Made by a program: the position numbers and the translations under genes. From an uncultured Dysosmobacter sp. (GTDB lineage: Bacteria > Bacillota > Clostridia > Oscillospirales > Oscillospiraceae), in NCBI GenBank assembly GCA_947625655.1, contig CANQPD010000006.1, positions 1 to 64,000 of the forward strand: a stretch of 64,000 bases of DNA, in the 5' to 3' direction. Shown one piece after another: positions 1 to 9,405 of this stretch. The first letter of the stretch is position 1. Each line of letters starts with the position of its first letter. The notes beneath the pieces are model-generated. The model saw nothing but the letters and a program-made list of their open reading frames with translations, had not been told where the DNA came from and made no database searches.

Positions 1-314
1 CTGATGAACAGCGCCGACGGACGCCGCCGTTTTTAAAGATCCTGTCAGCCGTTGACGATGGCGGCGGTGTCCTGAGCAATCATCAGTACTCCCCGCGGGG
101 CAGGCCCCGCGGGGGCCCGTGAGATTGAAATGCTCGGGCGGAGTGAATCCGCCCTCCGCCAAGGTTTTGCGCGGGCGCAAAACGCTTGTACGGCGCAAGC
201 GCCGCCCCGCTCTGCGGGGCCCCGGAACTGATGAACAGCGCCGACGGACGCCGCCGTTTTTAAAGATCCTGTCAGCCGTTGACGATGGCGGCGGTGTCCT
301 GAGCGATCATCAGT
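1..314. repeat. Direct repeat: 1-87 nearly identical to 228-314 (3' end of ackA plus downstream flank)
   Basis: ctgatgaacagcgccgacggacgccgccgtttttaaagatcctgtcagccgttgacgatggcggcggtgtcctgagc occurs at 1 and again at 228 (offset 227), with one visible mismatch near 78/305. Confidence 0.9.
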
Positions 315-1474
315 TCTTCGTTGGTGGGGATCAGCAGGACCTTGACCTTGGAGTCGGGGGCGGAGATGACCAGCTCCTTGCCCCGGCCCTGGTTGGCCTC
401 GGCGTCCAGCTTCACGCCCATGTACTCCAGGCCCTCGCAGACCATGGCGCGGATGCCCTTGTCGTTCTCACCCACGCCGGCGGTGAAGATGATGGCGTCC
501 ACTCCGCCCATGGCGGCGGCGTAAGCGCCCACGTACTTCTTCACTTCATAGGCAAACTTCTCCTCAGCCAGCTTGGCCTTCTCGTCGCCATTGTTGGCGG
601 CGTTCTCCAGGTCGCGGAAGTCGGAGGACACGCAGGACAGGCCCTCCACACCGGACTTCTTGTTCAGGATGTTCAGCATCTCGTCGATGTTCATGCCGTA
701 CTTGTTCATCAGGTACTGCAGGATGCCGGCGTCCAGGTCGCCGGAGCGGGTGCCCATGGGCAGGCCGGCCAGGGGGGTGAAGCCCATGGAGGTGTCCACG
801 CTCTTGCCGCCGTCCACGGCGGCGATGGAGGAGCCGTTGCCCAGATGGCAGGAGATCAGCTTCAGTTCCTCGGGCTTTTTGCCCAGCATGGCGGCGGCGC
901 GGCCGGAGACATACTTGTGGGAGGTGCCGTGGAAGCCGTAGCGGCGGACCTTGTCGTTTTCATAGTAGGCGTAGGGCAGGGCGTACATATAGGCCTTGGG
1001 GGGCATGGTCTGGTGGAAGGCGGTGTCGAACACGGCCACCATGGGGGTGCCGGGCATCAGCGCCTGGCAGGCCTTGATGCCGATGATGTTGGCGGGGTTG
1101 TGGAGGGGGGCCAGGGGGTTGCACTCCTCGATGGCGGCCATGACCTCGTCGGTGATGAGGACGGACTTGGCGAACTTCTCGCCGCCGTGCACCACCCGGT
1201 GGCCCACGGCGTCGATCTCCTTCATGGAGCCGACCACGCCGTTCTTGGCGTCCACCAGGGCGTCCAGCACGGCCTGGATGGCCTCGGAATGGGTGGGCAT
1301 GGTCACGTCAACGGCGTCCAGGGTCTCCTTGCCCGCGATCTGGGGCTTGTAGGTGAATTTGCCGTCGATGCCGATGCGCTCGCACAGGCCCTTGGCCAGC
1401 AGCTCGCCGGTCTCAGGATTCAGCAGCTGATATTTCAGGGAAGAGCTGCCAGCGTTGATGACAAGAATGTTCAT
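272..1474 (-). CDS. ackA: Acetate kinase
   Basis: MNILVINAGSSSLKYQLLNPETGELLAKG..., GHRVVHGGEKF, YGFHGTSHKYVS, GMGFTPLAGLPMGTRSGDLD, FTAGVGEND; start placed at ATG 1474 with upstream purine-rich RBS. Confidence 0.97.
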   Translation of the reverse strand: MNILVINAGSSSLKYQLLNPETGELLAKGLCERIGIDGKFTYKPQIAGKETLDAVDVTMPTHSEAIQAVLDALVDAKNGVVGSMKEIDAVGHRVVHGGEKFAKSVLITDEVMAAIEECNPLAPLHNPANIIGIKACQALMPGTPMVAVFDTAFHQTMPPKAYMYALPYAYYENDKVRRYGFHGTSHKYVSGRAAAMLGKKPEELKLISCHLGNGSSIAAVDGGKSVDTSMGFTPLAGLPMGTRSGDLDAGILQYLMNKYGMNIDEMLNILNKKSGVEGLSCVSSDFRDLENAANNGDEKAKLAEEKFAYEVKKYVGAYAAAMGGVDAIIFTAGVGENDKGIRAMVCEGLEYMGVKLDAEANQGRGKELVISAPDSKVKVLLIPTNEELMIAQDTAAIVNG

Positions 1475-1664
1475 GTTTACCGTCTCCTCTTCTTTTGGGG
1501 GAAAGCCTTGCGGGGTTCCCATAAATGATATAAAATAAAGGCATTGGATGAGTCCCGTATGCGGGCGAAACTCTGCATCTTCCATTATAACAGAGATTTT
1601 TCAGGTTACAACCACCATTTTTACCGAAATGTCATTTTTTTGTAACCGCTTAGGGGTGAATTCT

Positions 1665-2870
1665 GTGCAGATTGCAGGTATCATAATAGAATACAATCCC
1701 CTGCACCGCGGGCATTTGCACCTGATGGAGCAGGTCCGCGCCCGTCTGGGCCCCGATGCCGCCGTCATCGGCGTCATGAGCGGGGACTTTGTCCAGCGGG
1801 GGGATTTTGCCGTTCTGCAGAAGCGCGCCCGGGCGGAGGCCGCCGTGAAAAGCGGCATGGACCTGGTGCTGGAGCTGCCCCTGCCCTGGGCCGTCTCCTC
1901 GGCGGAGGGGTTCGCCGGCGGCGGCGTGCGGACGCTTCTGGCCACGGGCCTTGTGACCCATCTGGCCTTCGGCAGCGAGTGCGGGGACGCGGCCGCGCTG
2001 AACGAGGTGGCCGCCTGCCTGGACTCCGGGGCGTATCACGCCGGTGTGCGCCGCTTTTTGGGGGAGGGCATGTCCTTTGCCGCCTGCCGTCAGGCGGCGG
2101 TGGGGGCGGTTCTGGGAGACGGGCGGGCCGCCCTGCTGGAGGGGCCCAACAACAATCTGGGCGTGGAGTACTGCAGGGCCCTGCTGCGTCACGCCCCCGG
2201 CATCCGGCCCCTGACGGTGCCCCGCCGGGGCGCCGCCCACGACGGGCCCGCCGGCTCCGGCCGGTATCCCTCGTCCTCCGCCATCCGCGAGCTGCTGCGG
2301 GCGGGGGAGCGGGAAACGGCCCTGGCCCTGATGGCCCCGGCCATGCGGGAGGTTTATGAGAAAGAGGAGGCCGCGGGCCGCGCCCCGGTCTTTTCGGAGA
2401 CCTGTGAGCGGGCCATCCTGGCCCGGCTCCGCTCCATGACGGCGGCGGACTTCGCCGCCCTGGACCGGGGGCGGGAGGGGCTTTGGAACCGCCTGTACAG
2501 TGCCAGCCGCGGCGCCGTGTCCGTGGCGGAGGTGCTGGAGCGGGCCAAGACGAAGCGCTACGCTCACGCCCGCCTGCGCCGGATGGTGCTGTGGGCCTAT
2601 TTGGGGCTGACGCCGGGAGACGTCCCGGACAAGATCCCCTATCTGCGGGTGCTGGCCGCCAATGAGACGGGCCGCGCTCTGCTGGCCCGGATGCGGAAGA
2701 CCGCCGCCGTCCCGGTTTTGACCAAGCCAAGCCATGTGCGACGGCTGGACCAGGCCGCCCAGGAGCTGTTTGCACTGGAGGCCCGTGCCGCTGATTTGTA
2801 TGCGCTGGCATACCCCGATCTTGCCGCCGCGGGCGGCAGCGCCTGGAAAGAGGGGCCTGTGATCGTCTAG
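1665..2870 (+). CDS. tRNA(Met) cytidine acetate ligase (TmcAL/YlbM-type nucleotidyltransferase)
   Basis: QIAGIIIEYNPLHRGHLHLMEQVR, GVMSGDFVQRGDFAVLQKRARAEAAVKSGMDLVLELP; GTG start at 1665 or 1656. Confidence 0.9.
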   Translation: MQIAGIIIEYNPLHRGHLHLMEQVRARLGPDAAVIGVMSGDFVQRGDFAVLQKRARAEAAVKSGMDLVLELPLPWAVSSAEGFAGGGVRTLLATGLVTHLAFGSECGDAAALNEVAACLDSGAYHAGVRRFLGEGMSFAACRQAAVGAVLGDGRAALLEGPNNNLGVEYCRALLRHAPGIRPLTVPRRGAAHDGPAGSGRYPSSSAIRELLRAGERETALALMAPAMREVYEKEEAAGRAPVFSETCERAILARLRSMTAADFAALDRGREGLWNRLYSASRGAVSVAEVLERAKTKRYAHARLRRMVLWAYLGLTPGDVPDKIPYLRVLAANETGRALLARMRKTAAVPVLTKPSHVRRLDQAAQELFALEARAADLYALAYPDLAAAGGSAWKEGPVIV

Positions 2871-2896
2871 GCCCGCTTTCGGAAAGGAGTCAGTCT

Positions 2897-3775
2897 ATGA
2901 CCACTCTGATTGCCATGTTGATGTCTCTGCTGCTGACCGCTTGTTCCGCCGCTACCATGGCGGACGTCAAAAGCGCAGCGCCGCCGGCGGATCTGCCGCC
3001 GGCGGAAGCGGCCGTTGAGGAGAAAATTTCCTATACCGTGGAGCTTCAGACGTGGGAGGACACTGTGTATGCAAAAGACGGTACACGCCTGGTATCCAGC
3101 AGCTTTCAGATTCCGGTGCTGACCGCCTGCCGGGAGGACGGCACTGCCATCACCGAACCGGAGACGGAAAAGGAGACCCAGGCGCTGGAAGCTGCCGCCG
3201 TCTTCAATGAGAGGTTCAGCGTATGGACATCGTCGGAGGAGCTTGACAGACTGTCGGAAGGCGCGGCGGAGGATTTAGCCTGGCGTCAGGAGGCGGGCTA
3301 CGAGTGGCTCGGTTATGCGTTGGAGCTGAGCTGCAATGTCTATCAGACGGGGCAGCTGGTCAGCATTTCCGGCCTGTATTACAGCGATACCGGCGGCGCC
3401 CACCCCAATACGTATCTGATGGGCTGGAACTTCGATTTGGAGAGCGGCGCCTTTTTTGAGCCGGAGCTTTTGTCGGAGGGGAGCGCCCTGCAGGAGACCG
3501 TCGGCGCCGAGCTGGCGCGGCAGGCCCAGGCCCGGGCGGCGGAAAACGGTCTGGCGCCGGAGGACTTTTTCTGGTCGGATTACGAGAATATCCTGGCCGA
3601 CTGGGGCAGCTATGCCGTCTCTTTTGACGAGAGCGGCATGCGGGTGGCCTTCTCCCCCTATGAGCTGGCGGCCTATGCCGCCGGCGCGCAGGAATTCCAC
3701 CTGTCCTATGACTGGCTGCGGCCCTATTTGAGCCAGCACGGAAGGGAGCTCCTGGGGCTGGAGACGGAGGAATAA
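2897..3775 (+). CDS. Lipoprotein with DUF3298/RsiV-like C-terminal domain
   Basis: Signal peptide with lipobox LLLTACSA; YYSDTGGAHPNTYLMGWNFDLESG motif typical of DUF3298 proteins. Confidence 0.75.
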   Translation: MTTLIAMLMSLLLTACSAATMADVKSAAPPADLPPAEAAVEEKISYTVELQTWEDTVYAKDGTRLVSSSFQIPVLTACREDGTAITEPETEKETQALEAAAVFNERFSVWTSSEELDRLSEGAAEDLAWRQEAGYEWLGYALELSCNVYQTGQLVSISGLYYSDTGGAHPNTYLMGWNFDLESGAFFEPELLSEGSALQETVGAELARQAQARAAENGLAPEDFFWSDYENILADWGSYAVSFDESGMRVAFSPYELAAYAAGAQEFHLSYDWLRPYLSQHGRELLGLETEE

Positions 3776-3781
3776 CGCCTA

Positions 3782-3815
3782 TGGCGCGGGCCCATCGGCC
3801 CGCGCCTCTTTTTGC
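3782..3815 (+). terminator. Rho-independent terminator
   Basis: ggcgcgggcccatcggcccgcgcctcttttt hairpin plus T-run. Confidence 0.8.
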
Positions 3816-3863
3816 TTGACATGCCTAGCAATGCTATGTATAATAAGCATAGAATCTCTAGGT
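3816..3863 (+). promoter_or_regulatory. Consensus sigma-A promoter with imperfect inverted repeat (probable PadR operator)
   Basis: TTGACA (3816-3821), 17-nt spacer, TATAAT (3839-3844); ATGCCTAGCAATGCTATG and ATACCTAGAGATTCTATG arranged as an inverted repeat around the -10. Confidence 0.8.
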
Positions 3864-3887
3864 ATAAACTTCCACAGGAGGTACATT

Positions 3888-4229
3888 ATGAAAAAGAAGC
3901 AGAATATCGAGCATACCCAGCTGCTGGTGCTGTCCCTGCTGGCGGGGGAGGACATGTACGGCTACCAGATGATCGTGGAGCTGGCCCGCCGCTCCGACCG
4001 CACCTTTGAGATGAAGGAGGGCACGCTGTACCCCGTCCTCCACGGACTGGAGAAGGACGGCTATGTGGAGGCCTACCAGCAGGAGGCCCCCACGGGCCGG
4101 ATGCGGAAGTATTACCACCTGACCCGCAGGGGCGGCGCACTGCTGAAAACGGAGGCGGAGTCCTGGAAGACCTACTCCGGCGCCGTCAACGCCGTACTCC
4201 GCAGCAGCGCGGGGCTGAATATGGCGTGA
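3888..4229 (+). CDS. PadR family transcriptional regulator
   Basis: MKKKQNIEHTQLLVLSLLAGEDMYGYQMIVELARRSDRTFEMKEGTLYPVLHGLEKDGYVEAY; aggaggtacatt RBS. Confidence 0.95.
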   Translation: MKKKQNIEHTQLLVLSLLAGEDMYGYQMIVELARRSDRTFEMKEGTLYPVLHGLEKDGYVEAYQQEAPTGRMRKYYHLTRRGGALLKTEAESWKTYSGAVNAVLRSSAGLNMA

Positions 4230-4230
4230 T

Positions 4231-4983
4231 ATGACCCGGGGGGAATATAACGCCCGGGTGCAGGCTGCCCTCCGCCGGGTGACGGAGCGGGAGCGGGCGG
4301 CCATCCGGCTGGAGCTCGACGCCCACATGGAGGACCACATCTGCGACCTGCTGGACCTGGGTTATCCGCCGGAGCTGGCGGAGGAGCGGACCATGGCCTT
4401 CATGGGCGACCCGGAAGAGGTGGGCCGGGAGCTGAATAAGCAGTATCCGCTGGGGTGGCTGGCGGCGAAGTGGGCCGCCATGGCACTGACGGCGGTGCTG
4501 GTGCTGCTGATGCTGCTCCCCGCCCGGCAGCTGGCGGGAACGGTGGCGGACAATCTGTGGAACCGCTTTTACCCGCTGCACCAGCTGGACCTGTGGGACA
4601 TCAGCTTCGCCGGCTTTGTGGACGGCGAGTACGTTCATATCGTGGCGGACACGGCGGAGGTGGACCTGCGGCAAAGCGCGGACGGCGTGGGGATGCGGGT
4701 CTATCAGGCGGGGCTGGAGGACCCGGCGGCAGAGAGGACCACCGCCTGGATCGCGGTCAGCATTTACAGCGAAAACCCCTTCCGCAATTCCCCGACTCTG
4801 ATGGGAGAACTGACGGCACCGGACGGACGGGAGGTCACGCGCACCATGACATATTCCTTCGGCGGCCCGTTCATGGTCTACAGCGAGGTTACACGGGGCG
4901 AGGACCTGACCTTTACATATGAGCAGGGCGGGCACAGCTTCACCTTCACCGTGCCCCTGCCCTGGGAGGAGGCGGAGCCATGA
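4231..4983 (+). CDS. HAAS/permease-prefix-like signalling membrane protein
   Basis: RVTERERAAIRLELDAHMEDHICDLLDLGYPPELAEERTMAFMGDPEEVGRELN, then a TM segment; directly follows padR. Confidence 0.75.
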   Translation: MTRGEYNARVQAALRRVTERERAAIRLELDAHMEDHICDLLDLGYPPELAEERTMAFMGDPEEVGRELNKQYPLGWLAAKWAAMALTAVLVLLMLLPARQLAGTVADNLWNRFYPLHQLDLWDISFAGFVDGEYVHIVADTAEVDLRQSADGVGMRVYQAGLEDPAAERTTAWIAVSIYSENPFRNSPTLMGELTAPDGREVTRTMTYSFGGPFMVYSEVTRGEDLTFTYEQGGHSFTFTVPLPWEEAEP

Positions 4984-5612
4984 GGAAAAAGCGGATGGCG
5001 ACCCGAAAGCGGTCGGCCCTGGGGTGGCTGGCGGCGCTGTGCCTGCTGGTGCTGTTCTGCCTTTGGACGGGACTGTACGGCCTGACGCCCCAAAGCGCCC
5101 TGCGGCGGCAGGGGCAGTATTTTTTCGTCGGAGACCTGACCCTGGTGGACAGCGTGCGGGACGGCTACGAGACGGATTTCGGCGCGGGGCGGGTCCTGGC
5201 GGCGGAGAACGACGGCTGTCTTCTGCTGGGCCTGGCCCGGTGGACGCCCTGGCGGGGCTGGCAGGCGGGCTTTGCCTGGCCGGTGGAGCGGACGGACAGC
5301 GCCGTGGATGCGGTGGGCGCGTACTACTCCTGGGACTTTGAGGGGGAGCGGTATCCCCATGTGCTGTTCGGGTATGTAAACGATCCCCGGACGGCCCGGG
5401 TGCGGTTCCAGGGGGACGGACTTCCGCCAGTGGACGCGGTCCTGCGGACCGACCAGGCGGGGCGGCGGTATTTTTTGGAGGAATATGTGGCGGACAGTCC
5501 CGGCAGTGTGCGGCTCACCGCCCTGGATGGGCAGGGCGGCGTTCTGGAGGAACGGCCGCTCAGTAGGGACGGCCGTCAGGCGTACATATCTTTGACTTAT
5601 GATGATATGTAA
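4980..5612 (+). CDS. Hypothetical membrane-anchored protein
   Basis: ATGA overlap with the upstream CDS; single N-terminal TM segment. Confidence 0.75.
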   Translation: MRKKRMATRKRSALGWLAALCLLVLFCLWTGLYGLTPQSALRRQGQYFFVGDLTLVDSVRDGYETDFGAGRVLAAENDGCLLLGLARWTPWRGWQAGFAWPVERTDSAVDAVGAYYSWDFEGERYPHVLFGYVNDPRTARVRFQGDGLPPVDAVLRTDQAGRRYFLEEYVADSPGSVRLTALDGQGGVLEERPLSRDGRQAYISLTYDDM

Positions 5613-5645
5613 AAACAGGGCTGAAGCCATGCTTCAGCCCTGTTT
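5612..5645. terminator. Bidirectional terminator
   Basis: aaaacagggctgaagccatgcttcagccctgtttt between convergent genes. Confidence 0.85.
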
Positions 5646-6695
5646 TCACAGCAATAGTTGACATAATATATTTTCTGCAAACCTATCCAGCCGCTCCGCG
5701 ATTCCCGGCAGCGCCATGGCTGTCCCGGCGTCGTTGGCGGTCTCCAGCAGGCAGAACTCCGGCGGGAGCCAGAAGCCCTTGTTCATATTCAGGGCGGAAA
5801 CCACCTGGCTTGCCACGATGTCCCCGCCGGAGTAGCCGGACACCACGATGGCGAACACCGCCTTGCCGGTGAAGGGAGTGGTGCGGTACAGGGCTGTCAG
5901 GCGGTTGACGGCCGCCGTCAGGTTGGCAGACAGGGCGTCGTTGTAGTTGGGGCACAGCAGCACCACCGCGTCAGCCTCCCGGAGGGCGGGGTAGACCTCC
6001 TGCACCATGACGCCGCCGTAGAAGCAGTCCCCCTGCTCGCCGTAGTGGAGGCACATGGTGTAGGGGCAGCCGGCGCAGTCCTCCAGGGTGCCGTTCCGCA
6101 ATCCGATCTCCGTGATGTCGCAGCGGGGCTCCAGCCGCTCCCGGCACCGGCTCCACAGGGCCAGGGTGTTGCTGGTGGCGTGGTTGGAGGCGTGGAGCAC
6201 CAGCAGATGCGGACGCGTCCGGCGGGGCGGCGCGAAGGCCAGCACCCGGCCCGCCAGGTCGGCGGCGGCCAGACGGTAGGCCTCCTCCAGAGAGCAGCCG
6301 GCGTTTTTCGCCTGGACGGTGAAGTTCCGCAGGTCCCCGGTGCCCTCCACCAGCGGGCGGCCCGGAAAGGTGCAGCCCGCCAGGCTGGCCGCCAGCACCA
6401 GCTCCCGGCCCACGGACTTGGTGTACAGATCCCCCGGCCCGTCCGCCAGCACCCCGCCCACGCTGCCTTGCAGGCAGCCGGGGTGGGTCCGCAGAAAGGC
6501 CAACAGGCTGTAAAAGGCGTGGTTCACGCCGCTTTCCCCCAGCGGGACGGCAAACAGGACGCGCTGGCCTTCCAGCGGGTCCGTCAGCCAGTTCACCGTC
6601 TGGCGGCAATGTCCCCGCAGCGCGGCGGCCAGTACCTGTTCAAACCGGGGAGCGCTTGCGTTGCCCAACCGGATCACCGTCAAATCCCGCGCCAT
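5646..6695 (-). CDS. NADPH-dependent FMN reductase/flavodoxin-fold protein
   Basis: LVLHASNHATSNTLALWSRC, CAGCPYTMCLHYGEQGDCFYGG, VVLLCPNYNDALSANLTAAVNRL. Confidence 0.75.
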   Translation of the reverse strand: MARDLTVIRLGNASAPRFEQVLAAALRGHCRQTVNWLTDPLEGQRVLFAVPLGESGVNHAFYSLLAFLRTHPGCLQGSVGGVLADGPGDLYTKSVGRELVLAASLAGCTFPGRPLVEGTGDLRNFTVQAKNAGCSLEEAYRLAAADLAGRVLAFAPPRRTRPHLLVLHASNHATSNTLALWSRCRERLEPRCDITEIGLRNGTLEDCAGCPYTMCLHYGEQGDCFYGGVMVQEVYPALREADAVVLLCPNYNDALSANLTAAVNRLTALYRTTPFTGKAVFAIVVSGYSGGDIVASQVVSALNMNKGFWLPPEFCLLETANDAGTAMALPGIAERLDRFAENILCQLLL

Positions 6696-6726
6696 CCGGC
6701 CGCCTCCTTTCAACGATTTTTGCCGG

Positions 6727-7953
6727 TCAGAGGATCTCCGCCAGCTGTTCCTCCGTCTCCCGCAGCCGCGCAAACAGCGCGTCCGGCAGCCGCAGCGTCT
6801 CCGTCTCCAGCCCGTGGGCAGTGTAGCGGTTCTTCACGCCGAACCACACCCCGCCCAGGGGGACGGAGGCGCAGTGCCAGTCCCCCCGCAGCGTCAGCAG
6901 CAGCTGCATGGCGCCGGAGGACACTGCGGGGGCCACATAGGGCTTGAAGCCCAGCTCCCGGATGCGGAGGTTGGCGGCCTCCACCTTTTCCGTCAGCTCC
7001 CGGGACAGGGCGTCGTCATAGTGCCGGATGGAGTTGGCGATGACCAGCCCCCGCCCGTGGGGGCCGAAGGCGCGGCCCTCCGTGAGAAAGCTGGCAAAGC
7101 GGGGCTCCTGTCTGGCAAAGCAGGCCGCCCGGGCGTTCATCACCCCCAGGCCGAAGCCCTGCACCTGCTCCGACAGCAGGCCGAGGTGGTCCACCGTGCC
7201 GTCCGGGGCGGTGTTGGAGGCCAGCCACGCCGCCTTGCACAGGGGGTCCACCGGATCGCTGAGGACGATGAACAGCCCCTGGAAACGGGCCTCCCGGGCC
7301 TTTCGGGCAAAGCTCTCCGCCAGCGGCCGGTTGGCCGCGAACTGGGCCATCCGCACGTCTTTCACGTCGCTGCCCACCGCCGGGATGGCCTTGGCGGCGG
7401 CGAAGATGAATACGTCGCAGTCAAAGAGCCGGTCCATCGTCACCGGCTCCACCTCCGGCAGGGCGTCATAGTCCCAGGGCCACGCGATCTGCCCCATCTC
7501 GGCGGTCCAGCGGGCCACGGCGACCTCGTTCAGGTCGCAGATGCCGATGGCGGAGATCACGTCGCCGCCCAGCAGCTTCAGCGCTGTCAGCAGCGTGCCG
7601 CCCACATCGCCCACCGCCAGCAGGTGCACCCGCTTTTTTTCGCCGCTGGGCGCGGTGAAGGACAAAGCGTCCCGCCACCGGGGATGGCGCAGGTTCACGG
7701 CGGTCAGCGTCCCGTTTTGTATGGCGGACAGGACCTCCGGAGAGGCCTCCGGCGGCGGCCCCAGCCGGTCCGGGTCCAGCCAGCGGACGTCCTCCGGAAC
7801 GGCCAGCCGGCGCTTGTCCGTGACGCGCCAGGCGGCCCGGGTGACAGGCCCCACCGTCAGAAAAACGGCGGGCACACGGCGCTCCGCCGCGGGGAAAGGC
7901 AGCTCCGGCAGAAACGACGCCGCGGGTTTATCGTCGATTTGATAGTAATACAT
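6727..7953 (-). CDS. Lactate/malate dehydrogenase-like Rossmann protein
   Basis: HLLAVGDVGGTLLTALKLLG; FIVLSDPVDPLCKAAWLASN; ~130-aa N-terminal extension. Confidence 0.6.
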   Translation of the reverse strand: MYYYQIDDKPAASFLPELPFPAAERRVPAVFLTVGPVTRAAWRVTDKRRLAVPEDVRWLDPDRLGPPPEASPEVLSAIQNGTLTAVNLRHPRWRDALSFTAPSGEKKRVHLLAVGDVGGTLLTALKLLGGDVISAIGICDLNEVAVARWTAEMGQIAWPWDYDALPEVEPVTMDRLFDCDVFIFAAAKAIPAVGSDVKDVRMAQFAANRPLAESFARKAREARFQGLFIVLSDPVDPLCKAAWLASNTAPDGTVDHLGLLSEQVQGFGLGVMNARAACFARQEPRFASFLTEGRAFGPHGRGLVIANSIRHYDDALSRELTEKVEAANLRIRELGFKPYVAPAVSSGAMQLLLTLRGDWHCASVPLGGVWFGVKNRYTAHGLETETLRLPDALFARLRETEEQLAEIL

Positions 7954-8046
7954 GGGAGTTCCCCCTTTTTTGTCATAAGGCACAGCTGCCGCGGTATTCG
8001 ACTGTTTCCGCCGTTTTGGGACAGACTAAGGCGGGGAGGTGAAAGC

Positions 8047-8232
8047 GTGGAGCAGTATCTCTGCCTGACAGACCTGCTGGATCAGGACCTGTCGGCCTAT
8101 GAGTATTTCCAGACCCTGCCGCCGGAGCTGCAGACGGCGCTGCGGCGGGACGGCGGCGTTGCGTCCTTTGAGGAACTGCAGGCCCGGGCGGCCCATCTGC
8201 GGGACGCGGGGCTGCCGGGAGGGGCGTATTGA
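8047..8232 (+). CDS. Small hypothetical protein (~61 aa)
   Basis: ggggaggtgaaagc RBS and GTG start; VEQYLCLTDLLDQDLSAYEYFQTLPPELQTALRR. Confidence 0.6.
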   Translation: MEQYLCLTDLLDQDLSAYEYFQTLPPELQTALRRDGGVASFEELQARAAHLRDAGLPGGAY

Positions 8233-8372
8233 AAACGGGCCTCCTATGGGCGCGGCCCGTGGGAGGCCCCTTGCTGCCGCTATTGTATCACATCTGACAT
8301 GCCGCCGCAACTTGACCTTGGCGGCGGATTGGGGTACAATGGGAGCACGGAATATGAAGGAGGAGTGGTATC

Positions 8373-9389
8373 ATGCCCAGCATCTCCGTGATCGTGCCCG
8401 TCTATCAGGCGGAGAACTATTTAGAGAAGTGCGTGGAGAGCGTGACCCGGCAGACTTTTTCCGATTGGGAGCTGCTGCTGGTGGACGACGGCTGCACCGA
8501 CGATTCCCCGGCCATCTGCGACCGCTGCGCGGCGGAGGACTCCCGGATCCGGGTGTTCCACCGGAAGAAGAACGCCGGCGTCAGCGAGGCCCGGAACCTG
8601 GGCCTGCGGGAGGCCAAGGGCGACTATATCGCCTTTTTGGACGTGGACGACCGCTTTGAGTTCCGGGCGCTGGAGACGCTGTGGAGCCTGCGGGAGCAGT
8701 CTGGGGCGGACACCGTGGGCTGCGCCCACCTGAATCTGGCCCCGGGCGGCGCCAAGGCCGTGGAGCTGCTGCTGCCCGCCGGGGAGTATGACCAGCAGGG
8801 CATCCGGGAGCAGATCGTCTATCCCCTTCTGGGGGAGCGCCTGCGCCAGCCGGTGTTCAACGGCTTCATCTGGCGGTATCTCTTCTCCGCCGAGATCCTC
8901 CGCTCCGCCCGCATCACCTTTGAGGGCGCCTATCTGGAGGACGAGCTGTTTTTGATGGAGTATTTCTGCACGGCCAAAAAGCTGGCGGTGACGGAAGAGC
9001 CGCTGTACCGCTATTTCCTGAATCCCTCCTCCGCCACCCACAGGTACATGAAGGACTTCCAGAAAGTCTTTGACCGCTTCATGGCGCGGAAGGAGGCCCT
9101 GGTGAAAAAATACGCGCTGGAGGACGCCCGGCCCCAGTGGCGGGAGAACTCCAACTGGGCGGGCCTGCTGATCGCCATTGGCAATGAGTACGCCCCTGAC
9201 AACAAAAAGTCCATCCGCCAGCGGCAGAAGGCGGTGCAGGAGCTGTGCCGCCGCCCGGATATGGCCAAGGCCATCGCGGAGATTACGCCCCAGGGCCTGA
9301 GCCCCAACAAGCAGATGGTGGCCAACCTGGTCAAGGGCGGGCATTTCTTCATCCTGACCCAGATGTACCGCCTGAAAAACCGCATTTGA
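8373..9389 (+). CDS. Glycosyltransferase family 2
   Basis: MPSISVIVPVYQAENYLEKCVESVTRQTFSDWELLLVDDGCTDDSPAICDR. Confidence 0.95.
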   Translation: MPSISVIVPVYQAENYLEKCVESVTRQTFSDWELLLVDDGCTDDSPAICDRCAAEDSRIRVFHRKKNAGVSEARNLGLREAKGDYIAFLDVDDRFEFRALETLWSLREQSGADTVGCAHLNLAPGGAKAVELLLPAGEYDQQGIREQIVYPLLGERLRQPVFNGFIWRYLFSAEILRSARITFEGAYLEDELFLMEYFCTAKKLAVTEEPLYRYFLNPSSATHRYMKDFQKVFDRFMARKEALVKKYALEDARPQWRENSNWAGLLIAIGNEYAPDNKKSIRQRQKAVQELCRRPDMAKAIAEITPQGLSPNKQMVANLVKGGHFFILTQMYRLKNRI

Positions 9390-9405
9390 AACGAGGAGCC
9401 GCTTT

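Noticed and set aside
119-1528. 469-aa plus-strand ORF
   Set aside because: Antisense to ackA; shadow ORF.
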